Source: Floccularia luteovirens (lineage: Eukaryota; Basidiomycota; Agaricomycetes; Agaricales; Squamanitaceae). Taken from it: a stretch of 64,000 bases of DNA. The notes under the pieces were generated by a model that saw only the letters and a program-made list of their open reading frames with translations, did no database searches and was not told the origin of the DNA. Below are positions 11,759 through 25,696 of this stretch, one piece after another. The stretch spans positions 1,054,001-1,118,000 of the forward strand of contig VSJF01000012.1 of the NCBI GenBank assembly GCA_009739215.1, written 5' to 3'. The translations under genes and the position numbers were made by a program. The stretch's first letter is position 1. Each line of letters opens with the position of its first letter.

Positions 11759-12109
11759 AACACTAAGCCTTTGAAACCAAGCTGTTTATATCGAGTGTAA
11801 AAACCTTGCACATCAACCTGATACGTTCTTCATCGATATACATTCCATGTCTGATCGTATTTACAAATTGGTGAAAGCATCGCCTTGTCTATCTGAGGGA
11901 CTGACGCCTCACTCAAAGGGTATTCTATTCAAGCAGTTCTCAAACATTTTTGTTCAAGATGCTTTTCACGAGGAGTGTCGCTCATTTGCCATAGGTATAT
12001 CACAATATTCGATTACATGTGAATCACTTCATTACCCAGAAGGTAGTTCACACAGTTAAGCGAGGAATAGAAATATTGAGTACAGATAATATAAACCTAA
12101 CATCTAATG
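11759..12109. other. Intergenic between convergent SCOC-like gene and ARL8
   Basis: These 351 bases hold the facing 3' UTRs. A plus-strand open frame starting at 11847 can be spliced on into the ARL8 3' exons, but the opposite strand there is certainly ARL8, so I treat it as chance. Nothing else is visible. Confidence 0.5.
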
Positions 12110-13263
12110 TTAGCGACTTTTTGCAGCCAGCCACTGCAAAACAATATCTCTACAAAGATCTTTGTAAATCAGCATCTAGGGTGGGAGCTGACAAGACTTA
12201 CAGGTTATGTTGACTTTTCATTGAACACTTCAAAAGAGTTAGTATAACACAGAAGATAGTGTGTGAACTTGCTCGTTACGCACTGAATAACACTAAGATA
12301 GAAGATGAGAGGTGTGTAGAATTTATGAGGATGTTACTCACTGAGACTGGTCTGTCTGATATTTTGTCGAGTTGCCTAGAATGTTGCGCGGTTAGTCAAA
12401 GTTCTTCTGTTTGTGGAAATAGACCAACAAAGATTTAATGAGTTCCTTGACAGAAACATGCCCATCAATGTCATTTTTGTTACCCAGCTAGAATGGAGAT
12501 ACCATGAGAACAGAAGTGGTAGGCAGTGCTGAGAAAAAGTCTTACAACCAGCAGAGGGACACCATTCAGGGAGGGGTAACCAAGAAGCTGGTGAAGTTCG
12601 AAACGAGCGGTATTAAACTTCTCGGACTGTTTAGAGAGTAAATCATGTTTCCGTCAAACAAGAAGGGACTAAATTTCGGCCACTAACATCCGAAGAGTCG
12701 ACGATGAAGCTATATCAAACATTAGCGAAAGAGCAGAACAGGTCAACGTGAGATACTAACACCACAGCATCCACCCCATTGCAATACCTTTCCCACATCG
12801 AGCGAAACCTAGGCTGTCCTGGAAAATAAGGTAAGATGGCGATGCGAAGCGCAGCTGAGGAATTAAGCATCTACCTGCGACATCCCAGATCTTCATCGTC
12901 ACATTGCCTTTGCGAACTTTACGGAAATTGAATGCCACAGTGGGAACGACATCTTCACTCCACTTTCACATATATGTCAGTCAATAATTTTGGCATGGAA
13001 ATAATGAGTGGCTGACTTGACCAGAGGAGATAACATTAACGAATGAGGTCTTCCCTGAAGCCTTAAAATGTCTGAGTGATTATATATCGCACAATGGTTG
13101 CAACATTCCACTCACCTGTAGACCAACAACTGCGAGTTCAGCTGTTTTTGAGAAGAAGAGACTGGGCGAATGTTAGAGACGCCGGCTATATGATTGTACG
13201 GTGTAATGTAATGAAGACATACCCACTGAACCATTGTAGCAAGGAAGAGAAAAAGCCTGGCAT
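12110..13263 (-). CDS. arl8: Arf-like GTPase Arl8
   Basis: Arl8 is a small GTPase of lysosome/vacuole-related membranes that recruits transport and tethering factors. Twelve short exons splice to exactly 182 residues, compared with about 186 in animal Arl8. Motifs in order: an amphipathic N-terminus ([12 protein letters not shown]), [17 protein letters not shown] (P-loop GxxxxGKT/S), [13 protein letters not shown] (switch I Thr), [17 protein letters not shown] (DxxGQ switch II), LLVLGNKND (NKxD), and CYS near the C-terminus (G5 position), ending [13 protein letters not shown]-loop alignment puts Ala-Ser where Arl8 usually has Tyr/Asn-Ser/Ala, within family range. One exon is only 9 nt (12284-12292) and another 22 nt. 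The start at 13261-13263 gives an Arl8-type N-terminus without a Gly2 myristoylation site, as expected for the family. Confidence 0.95.
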
Positions 13264-13412
13264 GAGGACGTCGCTGCTAACGAGAGAAAGGTAGATTAGG
13301 GTCGTAGATGGAGACGAGGTGGGCGATTAAGGGAGCTCAGGATGCGTCGCAATGATGATGTCCATGTGACGATCGAAATATCTTTTGTGTGACTTGTCAT
13401 ATTCTTAAACAA
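13264..13412. promoter_or_regulatory. Divergent promoter region, ARL8 and PET127
   Basis: The two start codons are 149 bases apart and point away from each other. The stretch must contain both transcription starts. No TATA box is evident. A shared promoter is inferred from spacing. Confidence 0.5.
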
Positions 13413-16185
13413 ATGCTTCCTCGCGTTGTTCTTCACAATGAGCTCTTTCTCTTGTTCTCTAGAAACTACTCATCTTCATCATCCATCGCGAAGAAGGCTT
13501 CCAAATTAAAAGTACGCGCACTCAACATACGAGCGCGAAAAACAAAAAAGTCTGGACCTCCGGGACAGCTCATTGCAGAATTAAGGGCGCAAATCCAAAA
13601 TGATACCAAGAAAAAACTCTGTATAAATAGCAGGTCGTCGGAAGGATTTTTGGAACCTGGTTCATCTGAACATCGTTATTATGAAGTTGGGTGGGGAGAA
13701 GATAGTAAGCCTCAACCGTCTTGTTCGTATCTTAACCATAATTGTTATATTTATAAGGGTTAAAACCACCTGAAGAAGCGAAAACTCGGAGGAGAAGACT
13801 AAAATCTAGCTCTTCGAATAGTAAATCAAAAAAATGTATGATTCTTTCTGCGATGAGCATTTTCGCAGCCTATTTGTGCTTATATGAATTCGCGTAGCCC
13901 AGAAACTACGTACCACCAATGGGAAAAGGCCGTCCCATTTAATACAATATGAAAAACGGATTGAGGGTGTCCTCGAACATATCGAGGAACCCATTCTCCA
14001 AGGTGTTTTTTGCTTGCTTAACGCGTGAGCCCCACTGCTAACAACCCATCAGATCTGGAACCTCCCCATCAACAAAAACCAATAGCAACCCTTGCCCATG
14101 GGTTGGATAGGGTGCTTTTCAAGTTAGTGTCAAGAAGTGATGTTCTTGTCATACATTTTCTGATAGAAAAGTTTCAGTCCGGGAGTGCATTGGCTGCAGG
14201 ACCCTAGATCCCGGGTATATAACTTTACCCCATGGTTGGAAAAGATACCTAAAGTAAACGAGTTTGCGTTTGAACGTATTCAAGGCTTCATCAAGAGCTC
14301 AAGTGATGCGGTAAGAATAGCTGTCAAAATAACTGCCAAGTATACACTAACCTACCACAGGACCTAAGATTACTAGCACAACGTGAGAGACGCCCATTTG
14401 CTGGTTCGACATCCTCTCTATCTGGAATGCTGTCGCAAATATATTTCTTACTTTCTGATGATAAACCTGTCGATATATCCACCCTCAGCCACCACTTCCG
14501 GGCAGAAGTTAGTAGCCCTTTAATGAATAACGTGACCTGAGTTAACGAAATGTCATATAGCCAAAGACGTTTACTCCAGGGCAAAGAGCACCTGCAGCTG
14601 TCGTAATGAATCTTAGAAACGGGGTATATGCAATTGATTCATACACAAAAGATCCTGACAACTCGGATAAAAACATTCTTACTTGGTTGGTACGTTTGCC
14701 CATATAATTATAAGGAGTATGTGATCGTGTTTGATATATTCTGTCCGGATAGGGGACGCTGTTGGAGAAATTCTTGACTGCCAGTCCTGAGGAATTTACC
14801 TCGTTCCTGCGGTCAGAAAAGCCTCCACCTCAAGAGGAGGTCGAGGCTTTGCGTGAGGCATACCGTTACTCCAAGGTGCAAACAATCTATATTCTATTCA
14901 TTTCGGCATTTCACTGCTTGTTTTAGTCTAAGCGCTTCGTCATGCGCTCTCAGCTTGATTGCCATGACAGGCGCCTTCCAGGGACAGGTGTATTTGATAT
15001 CAAAACGCGGGCTTGTGTTCCAATTCGTCAGGATCTTATGAATTTCGAGGTCTGTAAGAATGATTTGAACCTATATATATATTAAACTCACTAATTGACA
15101 ACAGGAGAATGCTGGGTATCTGATCAAGTCTCAATATGGAATTATCGAAAGTTTCGAGAAAGAATATTACGACCTCATTCGCTCCGCGTTTCTGAAATAT
15201 AAGCAAGTTGATATGAATTTGAACTGTTTCCCTCTACCATGAATGATGTTGTATTACAGTTTTCAGGTTCGGATCGGGAACATGGACGGTGTTATTGTCG
15301 CTTACCATAATACCGAACGCGTGTTTGGGTTCCAGTACGTCTCTCTATCGGAAATGGATGAGAGATTGTTTGGACCTGGAGAAGGAGTAGGTGATCGTGT
15401 GTTTGAAAAATGCATTGGTTTGATGGAGGAAGTCACATATGAAATAATACAAGCTTTCCCCGGTAAGGTATATCTTCATATAAGCTCTGAATGCGTCGCA
15501 ATTTTAAACCTTGTAATTTCAGACCATCAGATGTACCTTTGAGACTAGGGAAGAGAGCGGAAAGATGGATATATGGGTAGAGCCTGAAATTTGGGATGGT
15601 GACCCTACAGATCGACCTATTGCGCAGTATCAGGTGAAGTTATCTAGTTACATCGATGGAGACCCCATTCGCGGAAGTCGTGCGGTGAGCTCCTCTGATG
15701 GAATCTGTTAGTAAACGCCAGCTCCTTTTCATAAGCACTAGTTGACGTCAATTTCAACAGGGACTGTTCATTATGATATCGCCAAACTCGAAGAGCCCAA
15801 AGAAGAGATGCGGGAAGCCCTTGCTGGTGCAGAGAGTCGGAAAACATTCGATTACTGCCTTCCTTCAGGGGTTAATGTTGATCAAGCCAAGGAATTCTAT
15901 AACAGCCTTAATTTTGGAGGGAAAGTACCAGAATCGCCTAGACTTGAAAGCGACAGGTCACAAGCGTTCAGACCAGTGTCTGAAAGGATAAAGTGGTTAC
16001 GGTCTGTGGCGCGAGCAGGGAGAGAAGAATCAACGCGGCTCGCTATGATAGACGCAGGGAAACCGAAAGTTGTGTGGGGCCAAGAATCGGAGTTTGACTC
16101 TACAAATTCACCTGAAGTAGTGGATGACCCGTGGATGAAGGACGCCGCAGATCATGTGGAGGGTGAAAAGGAACACCAGGGGTAG
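13413..16185 (+). CDS. pet127: Pet127-like mitochondrial RNA-processing protein
   Basis: Pet127 is a mitochondrial membrane-associated protein needed for 5' processing and turnover of mitochondrial transcripts in yeast. The presequence MLPRVVLHNELFLLFSRNYS and a Lys/Arg-rich segment come first. The family core follows through many short introns: RVYNFTPWLEKIPKV, FAGSTSSLSGMLSQIYFLLS, RNGVYAIDSYTKDPDNSDKN, the Met-Arg-Ser-Gln-Leu-Asp-Cys-His-Asp segment with LPGTGVFDIKTRACVPIRQD, ESFEKEYYDLIRSAFLKYSF, QVRIGNMDGVIVAYHNT, FGFQYVSLSEMDE and a C-terminal TFETREE strand. The conserved Asp, Lys and Glu residues around LPGTGVFDIKTR and QVRIGNMDG resemble a PD-(D/E)xK nuclease fold, an inference. After about residue 600 the tail is acidic and probably disordered. 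The last exon begins near 15760. The Met at 13389 is an upstream alternative; 13413 gives the better presequence. Confidence 0.9.
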
Positions 16186-16688
16186 ACGGACTTGAACTAC
16201 ATGGACACATTCATATGAGGTTGTTTTTTTTGTGGTGATAGAGCATATACCGGACCTTTAGATTTAATATCAATGAATGCTTTTGACTATATAATGGTTT
16301 CATTCTGAGTTTGGGAAGAATGCCATAATATGTGCCCCTTTCTAATCAGATTTGAGAGACTCTATGGAGAGTGACAGTGACTGGACAAGTTTCAGAAACT
16401 CGATTTGTTTTGTTTCTTGTTCATCAAACAAATCTTTTTTTTTTGCGCGGTTTTTGCTATCATACATCAATCTATTTTATTCTAGACAAGCTGTTGATTT
16501 GGCGTTGCCGTCTAATATGAACGTACGTACACGTATCGCCAAGCCCGCCCCATTCGCTTCCCAAGACTAAATTATCCTTAGAACTCTGAACCTTCAAAGA
16601 TCCAGAATCCAGCCCTTTCGGTAAGCACTTATATTTTTAACCTGAAATCTTTCTGGTCCCGTATTCCTCTTTTTCACTTTGGCGAGAC
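16186..16688. other. Intergenic, PET127 3' region and USP gene promoter
   Basis: These 503 bases lie between two plus-strand genes. The right part is pyrimidine-rich (long T and CT runs around 16430-16500 and 16600-16680), typical of fungal promoters and 5' UTRs. A 72-codon open frame at 16352-16570 resembles nothing known. Confidence 0.5.
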
Positions 16689-18937
16689 ATGAGTCTTGAA
16701 GAGAATCCAGCGAAAAAGCGGCGTAGTTGGACAGCCAAGTACATTCCCAGGCCTGGTAGCAGTGGTTCGAGTAACAGCACTGGCAGTAGTGGCTTCAAGC
16801 GACCGGGGAGCAGCAACGGTTTCAAAGTCAAGGATATTATTGTCCCTGTCCTTGCTACCCCGCAAGAAGGTCAGGAGCTTACTCTGACTCCTTGTGCTGA
16901 GCCACTTGCGTCGCCATCGGTAACCACGCCAGAGACGTCGTCGGTGGTTGTCCCTGGAGTTGTACACTCTGGCACTGTTGAAAGTCCTTCAATTTCGAGG
17001 CCCACGACTCCGAGACGGTGGTCGTCTTCGTTTTCACTGACGTCATCGATAAAGGTAAACCAGACAGAGCTGGACAATCAAGCGTCCCAGCTCATCCTCA
17101 ATGCTCTCGACCGCTCAATCACCAACAATCCGCCAGCCTCCGCCCCGGTCCGGTCCCACGATACACCTTCAAACTCGCGTTCATCTGGATCTTCCTTCAG
17201 CAAAATGGCTTTCAGTTCCATGATGGGTGGTTTCTCCTCACTGTCCCTCTCAAGGACAAGCACCAGAGACAGTACCTCAAACGATGACAGGGATCACCGT
17301 GGTCGATCTATGCTCAAGATGAAACGTATTAAATCTGCTTCACAAGCCCCTGCAGACGACGATATAGTCGCTCGTTCTCGTTCTCGTGCCCGTTCACAAT
17401 CACCCTTCAGCTTTCGTCGCTTCCGCTCCCGCGACTTGTCACCCACTCCACAGCCTCTTCCCCTCGGACAATCTGATGCTGACTTGTCTGACACCTCTTC
17501 TGTACTTCCCCGTACCGCATTTACCGATGATGACTCCGGAGATGAGACCGTTGGGGAGACTGATGCGGAGACTGACGATCCTTCTTCGTCGGACGATGTC
17601 TTTGACCCTGTCACTGAGCGTAACACCGAACGCAACGCTCTTGTTACAGTCCCCCCAGAAGGGGGGATCCCAGACGGAGAAGAACCCGACCCACTAGGTG
17701 AAGGTGTGAATGTCGTTGTTCCCCCCGAGCCTTACTTCCCCTCGTCCTTAAATTCTTTTGGGCCACCTGGCTCTGCCCGTGGGAAGCGCAATCCCAGACG
17801 GCGAAAGTCGCTCAAACATCATGAACCCCTGCCGTTACATACATCAAGGCCCATCTTTCAGCGGGATAGATGCGCAATTACAATTACGCAAGGAGAGCCG
17901 GATTCTAAATTGGGTGGAGGCAAAAAGCGGAGATATGTTGTTGCAAGTGACTTGAGTGAGGAAAGTCGGTATGCGGTGGAATGGGGCATTGGCACTGTCT
18001 TGAGAGATGGTGACGATATGATGGTTGTAACTGTAGTAGAAAACGAGAGTAAAGGTGTGTAATCTATGATTCATATTACTCACTCGCTCATTGATCATAC
18101 TTATAGTCGACCCTGCCATCCCAAACGCAGCTGACCGTGCTATCAAGGTCCGGAGTCAACAAGAGGTCGGTGCTCTGACTTATGCATAATAACTTATAAA
18201 TTCGAAAAATTGAATCTACATCACAGCGCCAAGGACTTGCATACATCTTGGTTCGACAAGTTACTGCTCTTCTTCAACGAACAAGATTGAACGTGACAGT
18301 CTCATGCCAAGCATGGCATGCGAAGAACTCGAGGCATATGTTGCTTGGTAGGGTTATCGATCTGGTATGCTGTGGAGCAGAATAAAACTAACTAATGGGT
18401 TTTAGATATCGTGGATCACATCGAACCCTCAATGCTTATCGTGGGATCGCGCGGTCTAGGGAGATTGAACGGGTCAGCTTACTTATGCAGTATTCACCTT
18501 ATGCCGTCAAGGTTAACATCTAAACAGGATCCTCCTCGGTTCAACATCGCATTATCTCATCCAAGTACGTGTTGAACACCACCATAACTCCGTTTGAGTA
18601 TAAGTTCTCCTGTTTCTAATTGAACCCACAGAAATGTTCCGTGCCTGTCATGGTAGCTCGTCGTAGACTCAAGCGTCCCCCCAAGCACTCCGCACATCTT
18701 TCTACCCAGCGCACGCATACACCGCTTGCAAAAGCTGGTATTGATAGGGTACTACCCAAGGTCGACCAAGATGTCAAGGCCATGCGTGACGAGTTAGAAC
18801 GAGATGATAATCGTCGCGACGGGGGTCCAGGTAGCAGGGACGATAGACGTGGTATAGTTGAAGAGGGTGAAGTTGGTGAAGAAGAGGTTGAAGATGACGC
18901 TGAGGATGAATCAGAAGAGGTGAAAGTCACAGAGTGA
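16689..18937 (+). CDS. Universal stress protein (UspA) domain protein with long disordered N-terminus
   Basis: The first 400 or so residues are Ser/Pro/Arg-rich and low in complexity (basic RSRSRARSQS stretches, an acidic Asp/Glu/Ser cluster near residue 290), so they are probably a disordered regulatory region. From about residue 415 a UspA fold begins at KKRRYVVASDLSEESRYAVEW and continues through small exons: DPAIPNAADRAIKVRSQQE, GLAYILVRQVTALL, DIVDHIEPSMLIVGSRGLG, and RLNGILLGSTSHYL. The nucleotide-binding signature G-2x-G-9x-G-(S/T) is intact (GSRG...GST), so it is of the ATP-binding USP class. It ends KCSVPVMVARR, then a basic and finally Glu-rich tail. The first exon is 16689-18054 and the second starts at 18107. 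The function is presumably stress signalling; the partner is unknown. Confidence 0.87.
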
Positions 18938-19186
18938 TGAATTTTCCCCAATCTCTTGCGTTATTTAATTTTATAGTGGTCTTCTTAACTTATCGATTGT
19001 CAATAACTTACATCGAAGTATCCTCCTACAACTTTCGGTTTTAGACTGTAGAAAGCTGGTGGGCTATAGAAAGGATAGAGGTTGTTTTCTCGGTAGCAAT
19101 GGTTTCTTTCAACATAAGTAGTTTCATCTGTGATTTACTTCATATAATACAAAGATGTCCTTATGATTCAAGTTGGGCAAGAACAC

Positions 19187-22100
19187 TCAAAGACTAGAAG
19201 GTGGAACTTCCCCGAATAATTCTTTCAAGAATGCGTCACTATTCGCTGGTCTTCCCAAGAAGTCCTGAAATATTCGTTCATAAATATCTGTCTTTGTATT
19301 GAAATCCATCAAAACTCACTTTAAGGGAATCAACCTCATCTCGACTACCTCCCACACGTAAGATCCTTTCACGGTATCGATTGCCGCGTGCCGGGTCAAG
19401 TGGGTCACCCTTGAAGACGGTAGCTAGCAGAAATGGTCGAGTTAGCTTAGCATGTGACAATCAAGATCTGTATCAAAACTCTTACAATACATGTCTGCGG
19501 CGAAGACAAGGGAATATGTATATCTGACAAATGAGTTAGACACACGTGTGATATTTCATGTTTAGAGTCATTACCCGTAATAGCCAGCGTCGTATCCACC
19601 AACAATATGTCCAAAAGTACCTAAAGCATCCATGAGAACTTGTATGGTATGAGAAAAGCATGTTAAAACTTACCTTGTCCTGGACAGGCCTTTCCGTTCT
19701 TCACTAGAGAAATTTTCTCTCTGAGTGAGTTCCACAATTCAGTATAATCGGCAGCCTCTACAAAAGAGGCATTAGTTGAGTAAAGTGAGAAATAATTATA
19801 CCAAATATTAACCTTTATCTGTATGCACCTTCAAATCGAATTTGGCGAAGAATAGCTGACGGAGATAGAACAGGCCAACGTTCACATATCGGCTATTGAT
19901 GAGATGATTGAGAATCATTGTTTATGGCATCATGAATGTGAGGGATAAACCTTTTAACAACCTTCGCAATGAGCTCAGGTGACAATGGCTTTTTGGTTTC
20001 AAAGTGACTAGACATTTGCTCAAGGACTTTAGGTTCCCAACACCTATCAAGTGATCGTCAAAAGTTACTATTGTTGTGAGAAGAGAACTGTAAGAGCATA
20101 TACGTACCAGTTCTCCAACATCTGTGAAGGGGCCTCGACGAAATCCCTTGCCACGCTATATGCCACTTATGAGAAATAATACATAGTGACAGCACTAGCT
20201 TCCTACCTCGTACCATGGAAGCGGGCAAAGCGCGTTTTGCTAAGTAATCCATGGAAAACATGACCCATCTCGTGGAAGAATGTGACAACATCATCATGCC
20301 TCATGAGCGCCGGTTTGTCGGGAGTTGGTTTGGCCAAATTAGCAACCATGGCAGCGAATGGATAGCTGCGCGAGCCATCTTCGCGTTGGTATCCTGCAAG
20401 AAGAGGCCATACTGCTGCATGCGAGTATTTTGAAGCTAGTTTCCAGAAATTATGTGAAAGGTCTTCAGTGAGGATGGGGTATACGGACCACGCGGGAAAA
20501 GGTCAAGATAGCAATAACCAACGAAACCAGATTCATCTTTTGCATCTTTCTCCCATACTGAAAATTGTTGTACGTCTAAGCAAGGGTCAATTATCAATGA
20601 TAATTTCCACAAATGAGAAATAACAAACCTTGATGCCATGTGGTGCTCTTGATCTCTTCAAACCTGACACCAAGGAGGTTTTGATAAATAGAAAGGATCG
20701 TAGGTACCACCACTGAGACAGGGAAGTATTCCTTCACGAGTGAATCGTCCAGATCCAGTTTCTCCTCGATATATTTCCTGTCATAGTATCGATAGTCCCA
20801 GATATAAAGTTTTCCATCGAAATCCCATCCCTTTTCTTGGCATTCTTTCTTTTTCATCTCCAATAGAACATCATATTCCTTAAGAGCTACAGGCCTGAGT
20901 TTTTCCTCGAGGTCGTCGAGGAACTAAAATGATAGTCAGAGTTGGAAATCTTGTTTACCATTCGGAAACTTACATCTTCAACGCCCTTGGCCGATTTTAC
21001 CATCTTAACTTCAGTAATATAGTCAGCCCTGGATACAAGTTCCCATTCAGTAAGGCAATTCATGTTTCAAAAATACAACAACATACCAAGTGTTGTAACC
21101 CAGAAGTTTAGCAATTTGACGACGAAGGTCAAGAGCTTTCGTAAGAAGAGGTACATTCATTTCTAAACGGGATTCATATCCCTCTTGTGCCCTTCTGCGA
21201 GTATTTGAAACTTCAGCGAATTTGAACTAAAAGGTAGGAGTAAGTGTATTTGAGCTTGTGAAAGACGAAAGAAGACAAACCAGTGGGAAAATGTCAGGAG
21301 TCTTGAAAGTAACATCGTAGACTTCCTTGTCGCCTTCTGTACGTTTAGTATATCCGGATACAACATCTTTCGGTACGCCTTTGAGCTCTTCCTCAGTGAA
21401 GGTGATCACATTCTATAAAAATATGGGTCAGTTGCACAATTAGATCAAGAGAAAACATACGTTTTCCTCATTGAAGTTTTTCTATGTTGATGTTAGGAAA
21501 AGAAGAATAGACAGAAGAAGGATAACGTACACTGAATTCAAGACAAACTTGGGAGAGTTCTTTCTTAAGTTTAGTCAATTCTTCTCGCTGTTCCTCAGGC
21601 AACGCTAAGCCAGCACGTGTCCCATCCAAGATCTACACTGCTAGATGAGATGATAGATAGCTGGGTAAAGAGACTGTTCCACATGCCATTTTCTCAATCA
21701 ACCGTTTCTCTTCTGCAGAAAGCTTTTCCCATTGACCTGAAGCCTTGATATTCTTCTCGGCAGCTACTTTAGCTTTGAACACATCAAGTCGCATTGAGCT
21801 TTCAACACCGAAGTCCCGGATGAGAGACTCAGCAGCATTAGATGCATCTCGAAGTTCTTGAGAAGGAGAAACATTTTGGTAAAAGGAAAGTGGTTCAGCC
21901 AAGGAATCAAAGTCTGTTTCAGCTTTTGCCAAAGGCAGCTGCGATCATTCATCAGACAACGTTATGAGCAAGCACACCGGTTCCTTGGAAGCCACGTACA
22001 AACACCTAACGAAAAGGGATGAGTGATCTTGAGCAACTGATGTCTTGAAAAAGCCTCACTGATTCAAAATTGCAATCTTTGGGATCAAGAGCGCCAATCC

Positions 22101-22446
22101 GGTCCTGAAAAGCACGGTCTTCTGCTATAAGGACCTTGGTCAAAGTAGTTATTTCTTCAGCAGTGTGGTCCCATCGTAGTGGTGCTTGGGATGGAGTCAA
22201 TGACATCGCTGACTTGGAAATTATTGAAGAAAATAATGATTGCCGTGTGCGAGAAGAGACAAAGGTCCTTATAGCAGGAATCTGTATTAAAGACAGCGCG
22301 TGTCCAGAATCCAGTCGGATATTTCCAGATATCAATCGCCAATTCACAGCTACCAGCCCCACTGCGATTGCACCTCCAAATCCAAGAGCCGCTTTACGAC
22401 GGAGTACTTGTGATGCATACCGTTTTGAAGAGCTGTAGATGGACAT
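19187..22446 (-). CDS. M3-family oligopeptidase (saccharolysin/thimet-type)
   Basis: This is a zinc metallo-oligopeptidase that cleaves short peptides released by the proteasome or in mitochondria, like yeast Prd1. The HExxH motif is clear in FFHEMGHVFHGLL, with the third zinc ligand Glu in RDFVEAPSQMLENW. Other family blocks: FGVESSMRLDVF, LVKEYFPVSVVV, YCYLDLFPRG, RYVNVGLFYLRQLFFAKFD, GHIVGGYDAGYYGYTYS and a C-terminal FLGRPANSDAFLKELFG. The upstream part (from 22446: MSIYSSSKRYASQVLRRKAA plus a hydrophobic stretch) looks like a mitochondrial leader. An internal Met at 22206 (MSLTPSQAPLRW) matches the usual cytosolic start, and a further Met lies at 22521. The gene has more than a dozen introns; coding exons of 6 nt (22000-22005) and 21 nt (21461-21481) are needed to match the family. 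The stop is at 19187. The upstream tandem neighbour is pyruvate decarboxylase. Confidence 0.92.
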
Positions 22447-22572
22447 ATACTGGCTGCCAGGGGTACAGCTAAATGGTCGACACAATAAACAACAAAATTT
22501 TTTAATTTTTAAACTTGGCATTGCTTGTACAAATATTAGAGATTCGATAATTCGCTATCGTTATCTACCCTT

Positions 22573-25003
<2,431 letters not shown>

Positions 25004-25696
25004 TGCTATGATTGTAGGCAATAGAAACAATGCAGGCAGAGTTGGATGGAGTGGGTTTATATATGTCTGTGGGTAGAGGGTCCAGATGTCCAGCTTAGAC
25101 GGGTCTACAAATCTGCGAATAGAACAGTATTCGAGCTTCGAGACTGACCCAGGTCCCTCCTAAGTCCAATGATGACGACACAAGGATATTTGGGGAGACT
25201 CGGATTACCGTTCTAGCCGTGTGTTTTCCGAATGTATAGAAGGATCCTAAGGATAATCTTGGGTTGTCCATACAATTAGTCCCCGTACTCGTCGCTGTGA
25301 ACTATTAAAGCTACAGGTAGCCATCAAACCTTGCTTTCAGGCATTCAATCCATAGCAAGCTTTGATAACTGATACCGTAGTTAAGATTTCGGCCGTCTCA
25401 TGTATGTCACGTGATGCACGCGCCGGGCGTCCTGATGAAAGTTCAACTTTCCATGACCGTTTATATGGAAGAAGTTGAATATTAAATACCAGAATTTGTA
25501 CAAGACTACCACCAACTAACCACCCATTTTGGGGTCTATGCATGCACTTATCCAAACCAATACCTTCCAGTGAAATCAGTTTCTATTCCTCCTCAGTTAA
25601 TCTATAGTACCCCGTTATCTTATTTTGTCATTCTGGCATCTATCTCATCAACCTTCGAAACGACGCGTTCATAACTTTCTTACCCATAAACATAAA
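25004..25696. promoter_or_regulatory. Divergent promoter region, PDC and CK1-like kinase
   Basis: The gap between these divergent genes is 693 bases, long for this window. On the PDC side a TTTATATA (TATATAAA on the minus strand) lies at 25056-25063, 53-60 bases upstream of its ATG. A CCAAT motif is present near 25167. The kinase side ends in a pyrimidine-rich leader. No gene or repeat is supported inside. Confidence 0.5.

Noticed and set aside
11847..12490. Plus-strand multi-exon frame starting MSDRIYKLVKAS that can be spliced with canonical sites
   Set aside because: Its right half is antisense to ARL8 exons whose spliced product matches the family in full. No family resemblance is seen in the plus-strand product, so the splicing appears to be chance.
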